In this document: in pieces, positions 60,085 through 64,000 of the stretch
Numbering within the stretch: the stretch's first letter is position 1
Layout: each line of letters starts with the position of its first letter
NCBI RefSeq assembly: GCF_034190915.1
Contig: NW_026947485.1
Coordinates: 131,084,337 to 131,148,336 of the forward strand
Reading direction: 5' to 3'
DNA from: Cavia porcellus
Taxonomy: Eukaryota; Chordata; Mammalia; Rodentia; Caviidae
DNA length: 64,000 nucleotides
Position numbers and translations under genes: made by a program
The notes under the pieces: generated by a model
The model's input: the letters and a program-made list of their open reading frames with translations, nothing else
Told to the model about the DNA's origin: nothing
The model's database searches: none

Positions 60085-62830
60085 ATCTTTCCTGCCCCCA
60101 AAGAACCTTCATACCTATTAGCAGTCACTCTATATTCCCTTTTGTCAGCCCCTAATAACCAGTAAGTTACTTCCTGTTTTTATAGATTTGCATGTTCTGG
60201 CCATCTAATGTAATCATACAATATTCCCCTCTTTTGACTGGCTTTCTTCGTGTGGCATATTGATTTCAAGTTTTTTCACGTTTTATATTTATCAGTACTT
60301 CGTTCCTTTTTATTGCTCACTAGCATTTAACTGAACAAATGTACAACATTTTCTTTATGCATTTATCAGTTGATTGGCATTTGTTTTGTTTTCATTTTGG
60401 AGCTACTTTGAATAACACTGCTGTGAATATTTGTATACAAGGTTTTTTTAAACATATGTTTTCAATTCTTCTGGATGGTATGTGTAGAAGTGGAATTGCT
60501 GGACCACATGATAGCACAATGTTTAATATTCTGAGAAACTACCCAACTAATTTCCTTAGTGGCTACAGCAGTTCACTACTACTAAAATGTGAGAATGTGG
60601 AGACATTCTCACTAACACTTGCTATCGTCTGTCACATTAATTTTAGTTAAAAACAGTTAGCTCAAATATGTCTCCATTGGGTATCTTTATATTTTATTTG
60701 TATTAAGATCTTTTGCTTTTTGTCCCTTGTTTGGTCTTTTTATAACGTCTTTTATAACATATAAAAGACTGCATGTAAATTTATACTGCATATAAATTCC
60801 TCATCTGATACATGGTTTGGAATTATTTTTACTCTTCTGTGTTGTCTTTTAATTTAACTTTTGTGTTGGGAATTGAGCGCAAGGCCTTCATGCTAAGCTA
60901 AATCTTGGGCTCTTTTTATTTATTTTTAAAATATTGAGATAGGATCTCTTTAGGTTTTCCACACAAAGCTTGAAGTTGTAATCTTTCTACCTCAGCCTCA
61001 AAAATGCTGGGATTAGTATATTTTTATTTACTTAATGGTTCCTTAGAACTTGAAAGTTTTGGAAATTTTAGGAAGAACAATACTGTACTTTTGATATCAT
61101 ACCTAAGAAATCATTGCCTAAAATCATTTCTTCCTTTGTTTTCTTCTCAGTGTTTTATAGATTTAGATCTTCTGTTTAGACTAGTGGTCTGTTTTATTCA
61201 TTAGCAGATAAGTTAATTTTGTACATAGTGAGAGGTAAGGTGTTCAATTCCATTCTTTGCTTGTTAATATTGCTCAGTTATAAAATTTCTTCATATGTTA
61301 GCCCAAAACCATTTGTTGAAGTGCTATTTTCTCATTGAATTATCTTATCAGCCTTGTCAAAAGTTAATTGGCCATAATCAGAGTGGCTTATTTATGAAAT
61401 CTCTATTCTATCATGTTGAGCTATGGGGATGCTTGAATACTGTAACCTTGCCAATTTTGAAACTATGAAATATGAAATATGTATCTTTTAACTTGGTTCT
61501 TGTTTTATAAGATTATTCTGACTGTTTTTGGATTTCCATATTAACTATAGGATCAACCTGCCAGTTTTACCAAAAGATAGCTGAGGATTTAATAGGGATT
61601 GCATTCAATGTATAGATTAACTAAAAAAAAATTGTTGTCCTAACCATATTAGGTTTTTTAATTTGTGAGCTTAGGATGTCTTTCCATTTATTTCTTCAAT
61701 TTTCAGTTTGTTGTGGGTTTATCAGGGTATGACCACATTGTAAATTGAGTAATATTTGTACAGAAATATAATTGATTTGTATATATCAACCTTGTATCTT
61801 GCAATCTTACTGAACTCATTTATAATTTCCAAATTTTTCTTGTGAACAATTTTGAATTCCTATATATAGTACATGATATCAGAAAATAAGAGATATTTGT
61901 ACTTCTTTTCCAAAGTGGATAACTTTCTTTTTCCTCCATTAATTGCATTGGCTAGAATCTATCATGCAATGTTATATAGAAGAGGCACTTTGTTCGTGAT
62001 CTTAGGTTTAAAGTATGTAGTTTTGCATTATAAATTAAGTCAACCATAACTTTCCACTAGTGCCCTTTATCATGAAAAGAAGTCTTTATATTACTATTTT
62101 GTTGAGTTTTTTATTCTAATAACATGTAATATATTGTTTGATTTTCATACATTAAATAAACTTTGTATTTTGAAGACAGTTGATTATGGTATATAATACC
62201 TTATATTGTTTTGAGTTGATTTGCTTGTACTTCTTAAGATTTTTTGTGTTTGTACTGACAAGGACAGGTCTATAGTTTAAATTCCTTATTATGTTTTCAT
62301 CTGGTTTTGTTATGAGTACAATTTCTTACAATGAGTTAGGAAATGTTCCCCCCCCCTTTTTAGAGAGAGGGAAAGTTGTAAAGTTTTGGATTTAAATCTT
62401 TCATTGTTTCATAGAATTCAACTGTGACCATCTAGTCCCAGGCTTTTCTTTGGGAGTGGCTTTGAAATTACTAATTCAATATCTTGTTTTCTACTTCAAA
62501 AAATTCTATTTCTTCTTGAGTCAGTTTTGATAATTTGTCTCTTTTAGGAACTTGTTCATTTTACCTAGGCTATTTTACCGAGGTTCATTGGCATACTAGT
62601 GTTGATTGTAAACTCATAATAATTTGTTTAGATGTTTGATAAATCTCCTCTTTCATTCATAATTGTAGTAATTTGTATCTTTTTTCTTTATCAGTCTAGC
62701 TATAGTTTTCTCTATTTGCCATCTTTTTAAAAGAATTAACTTCTGATGTTGTTGAGATTCCTTATTGCTTTTCTATTCTATTCACTAGTTAATTTTTGAT
62801 AGACATTCAAGCTGTTTCCATTCTCCTGCC
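60085..62830 (-). mobile_element. Long old L1M, antisense
   Basis: A nearly continuous antisense L1M. It starts with 3' UTR motifs ('ttagcagtcactctatattc', 'ctggccatctaatgtaatca', 'atttatcagtacttcgttcc', 'gtagaagtggaattgctgga', 'acattctcactaacacttgc', 'tcatacctaagaaatcattg', 'gtcaaaagttaattggccat'). It then passes into ORF2 C-terminal and RT sequence ('gggattgcattcaatgtata' to 'ttcattggcatactagtgtt'). All frames are broken. A B1-ID composite interrupts it at 60862-61015. Confidence 0.78.
60862..61015 (-). mobile_element. B1-ID composite SINE, antisense
   Basis: Read on the plus strand, an antisense ID-like part ('gtgttgggaattgagcgcaa' to 'gctaagctaaatcttgggct') is followed through a T-rich linker by an antisense B1 part ('attgagataggatctcttta' to 'tcaaaaatgctgggattagt'). 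Inverted, this is the same B1-linker-ID order as at 21702 and 22950. Confidence 0.68.
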
Positions 62831-63142
62831 ATAATCTAAGCCATAATGAAATCCTCGATCATAAATCCTATATTCTGATACTTTTCAAATTCTGCATTAC
62901 AGATCATAAAGTGAGATCACTATGAATTTTTAAGTTTTAACATATTATTATTTTACTTAATGATATTCCTGAAAATATGTTGCTAACTCACTGTGACTGT
63001 CTGGCCATTGTGTCAGAAGATCAACCAAGTAATCAGGGTCACCTTGGAAACATATTTAGTCTTGACCTTGGGGTCATAATATTTATGATCTTTTTAATAC
63101 TTATTTTTGTTTAGTGTGCAATCTTAGGTCACTCACTTAATT

Positions 63143-63165
63143 TTTATTTATTTATTTATTTATTT
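63143..63165. repeat. (TTTA)n microsatellite
   Basis: About five TTTA units, adjoining the tandem repeat that follows. Confidence 0.9.
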
Positions 63166-63173
63166 TAAAGAGG

Positions 63174-63573
63174 GTAAAACTAAGCAAAATAAAACAGACT
63201 AAAGCCAATCAAAGCAAACCAGTGTAAGTGATACAACTTCAAAACAATAGGAAGTCAACATTGGTTACCAAGTTAGCACTGTGCATTTCAAAATAACTGC
63301 AGGTATCTTTAAACATAGTAAAAATCAAACAAAGCAAAACAAAATAGAACCAGTAAAAACAAAACAACGAATGCAGTAAAGAACTTCAAAACAAAAGTAG
63401 ACCCAAAATGGCTACCATAATATATCTTGTTATCTTTGAAATACCTGCTCATGCTGTTGAATATAGTAAAATCAAACAAAACAAAACAGAATAAAATCCA
63501 ATTCAACAAAACAATGAAAATGATACAGGACTTCAAAACAAGATGATAGGGAATTAACCATGTCCACCATCTT
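63174..63573. repeat. Tandem repeat, period about 146 bp, 2.7 copies
   Basis: Units begin 'gtaaaactaagcaaaataaa' (63174), 'gtaaaaatcaaacaaagcaa' (63318) and 'gtaaaatcaaacaaaacaaa' (63466). Each later contains 'acttcaaaacaa' and a 'ttaccaa/ctaccata/caccat' segment, and the first two end in 'ctttaaacata' / 'gctgttgaatata'. Units are diverged by perhaps a quarter. No coding potential. They are A-rich on the plus strand. Confidence 0.85.
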
Positions 63574-63854
63574 CAGAAGGAGAGCCCTGTAGATGCTACA
63601 TTGTGTATTGTTTTCCTCTGAATGGATGATCAGATTACTGGCTTTAGACCTGCAATGTCAGTGAAACACTAACCACTACAAGCATTAAATTGTATTTTAC
63701 GTCAGTAGCCATCATCAAAGCCTATATTCACTCAATTTTATAGCCTCTATTTCTTTTTCTTTGACAAAATGACTTCTGCTGACCCCATAAGGTTGTTGTA
63801 AAGGTCAAATATATCAACAGCAGGGTCCTTACATAAAGTCTCTTAAAAGTTAAT

Positions 63855-64000
63855 ACTATGGATTTGAATTCTGACTTCGCTGTTTATAAACTGCTTAACT
63901 TTGGGCAAACTATGTTGTATTTCTGTTCATCATCTGTAAAATGGGCATGATGTATTACTTTAACTCACAGGAATGTCATAAGAATAAAATGAGTTAGTAT
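63855..64000 (+). mobile_element. MIR SINE relic, running off the window end
   Basis: 'tggatttgaattctgacttc', 'ctgcttaactttgggcaaac', 'tcatcatctgtaaaatgggc' and 'tcataagaataaaatgagtt' follow the sense MIR consensus. Confidence 0.78.

Noticed and set aside
63174..63573. CRISPR-like array
   Set aside because: Units of about 146 bp are diverged throughout, with no conserved short repeats separated by unique spacers, and the source is a mammal.

Overview
This is AT-rich mammalian nuclear DNA, almost certainly from a rodent. The evidence is the repeats: many tRNA-derived ID-type SINEs, B1 SINEs (7SL-derived), B1-ID composite SINEs, MIR and L2 relics, L1 LINEs of several ages, MaLR-like LTRs and (AC)n(AG)n microsatellites. 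The youngest ID copies share an unusual tail (GGTACCGATAAAAATGAAAAAGAC plus poly-A), and B1-ID composites are present. This points away from mouse and rat, towards a squirrel-related or castorimorph (for example beaver) lineage; the species is an inference. I recognise no intact host protein-coding gene, rRNA gene, functional tRNA gene or CRISPR array. The window looks intergenic or deep-intronic, and nearly all short ORFs in it are chance or repeat-derived.

Layout. 1-9 kb: sparse old repeats (MIR, MER5A-like, an LTR-like piece) and young ID insertions. 8.7-12.2 kb: antisense L1 remains, interrupted by a (CTTT)n tract, a B1 and an ID. 12.4-24.7 kb: mostly unassigned AT-rich sequence with a few SINEs, an L2 remnant and two compound microsatellites. 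24.7-28.2 kb: LTR-like pieces, an L2 remnant with SINE insertions, and a perfect 31-base hairpin. 31-35.8 kb: an L1 graveyard in which a younger sense-strand ORF2 fragment meets antisense L1 sequence at the same reverse-transcriptase motif. 40.7-41.2 kb: a broken retrocopy of KTN1 (kinectin). 43-53 kb: MER5A, B1, MIR and L1 3' UTR relics in otherwise unassigned sequence. 54.2-57.4 kb: the most interesting object. 60-62.8 kb: a long decayed antisense L1 carrying a B1-ID composite. 63.2-63.6 kb: a tandem repeat of about 146 bp.

The highlight is a 3.2 kb element at 54230-57426, flanked by a perfect 15-base target-site duplication. It has a GC-richer 5' leader with 21-bp repeats, an L1-type ORF1 with coiled-coil, RRM and C-terminal domains, a short overlapping ORF, no ORF2, and a tandemly duplicated 3' module of about 390 bp. 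This is the structure of a HAL1 (half-LINE) retrotransposon, which would depend on L1 ORF2 protein supplied in trans. Two truncated relics of what looks like the same 3' module lie near 7.1 kb and 52.5 kb, one ending in poly-A, so the module has probably moved repeatedly.
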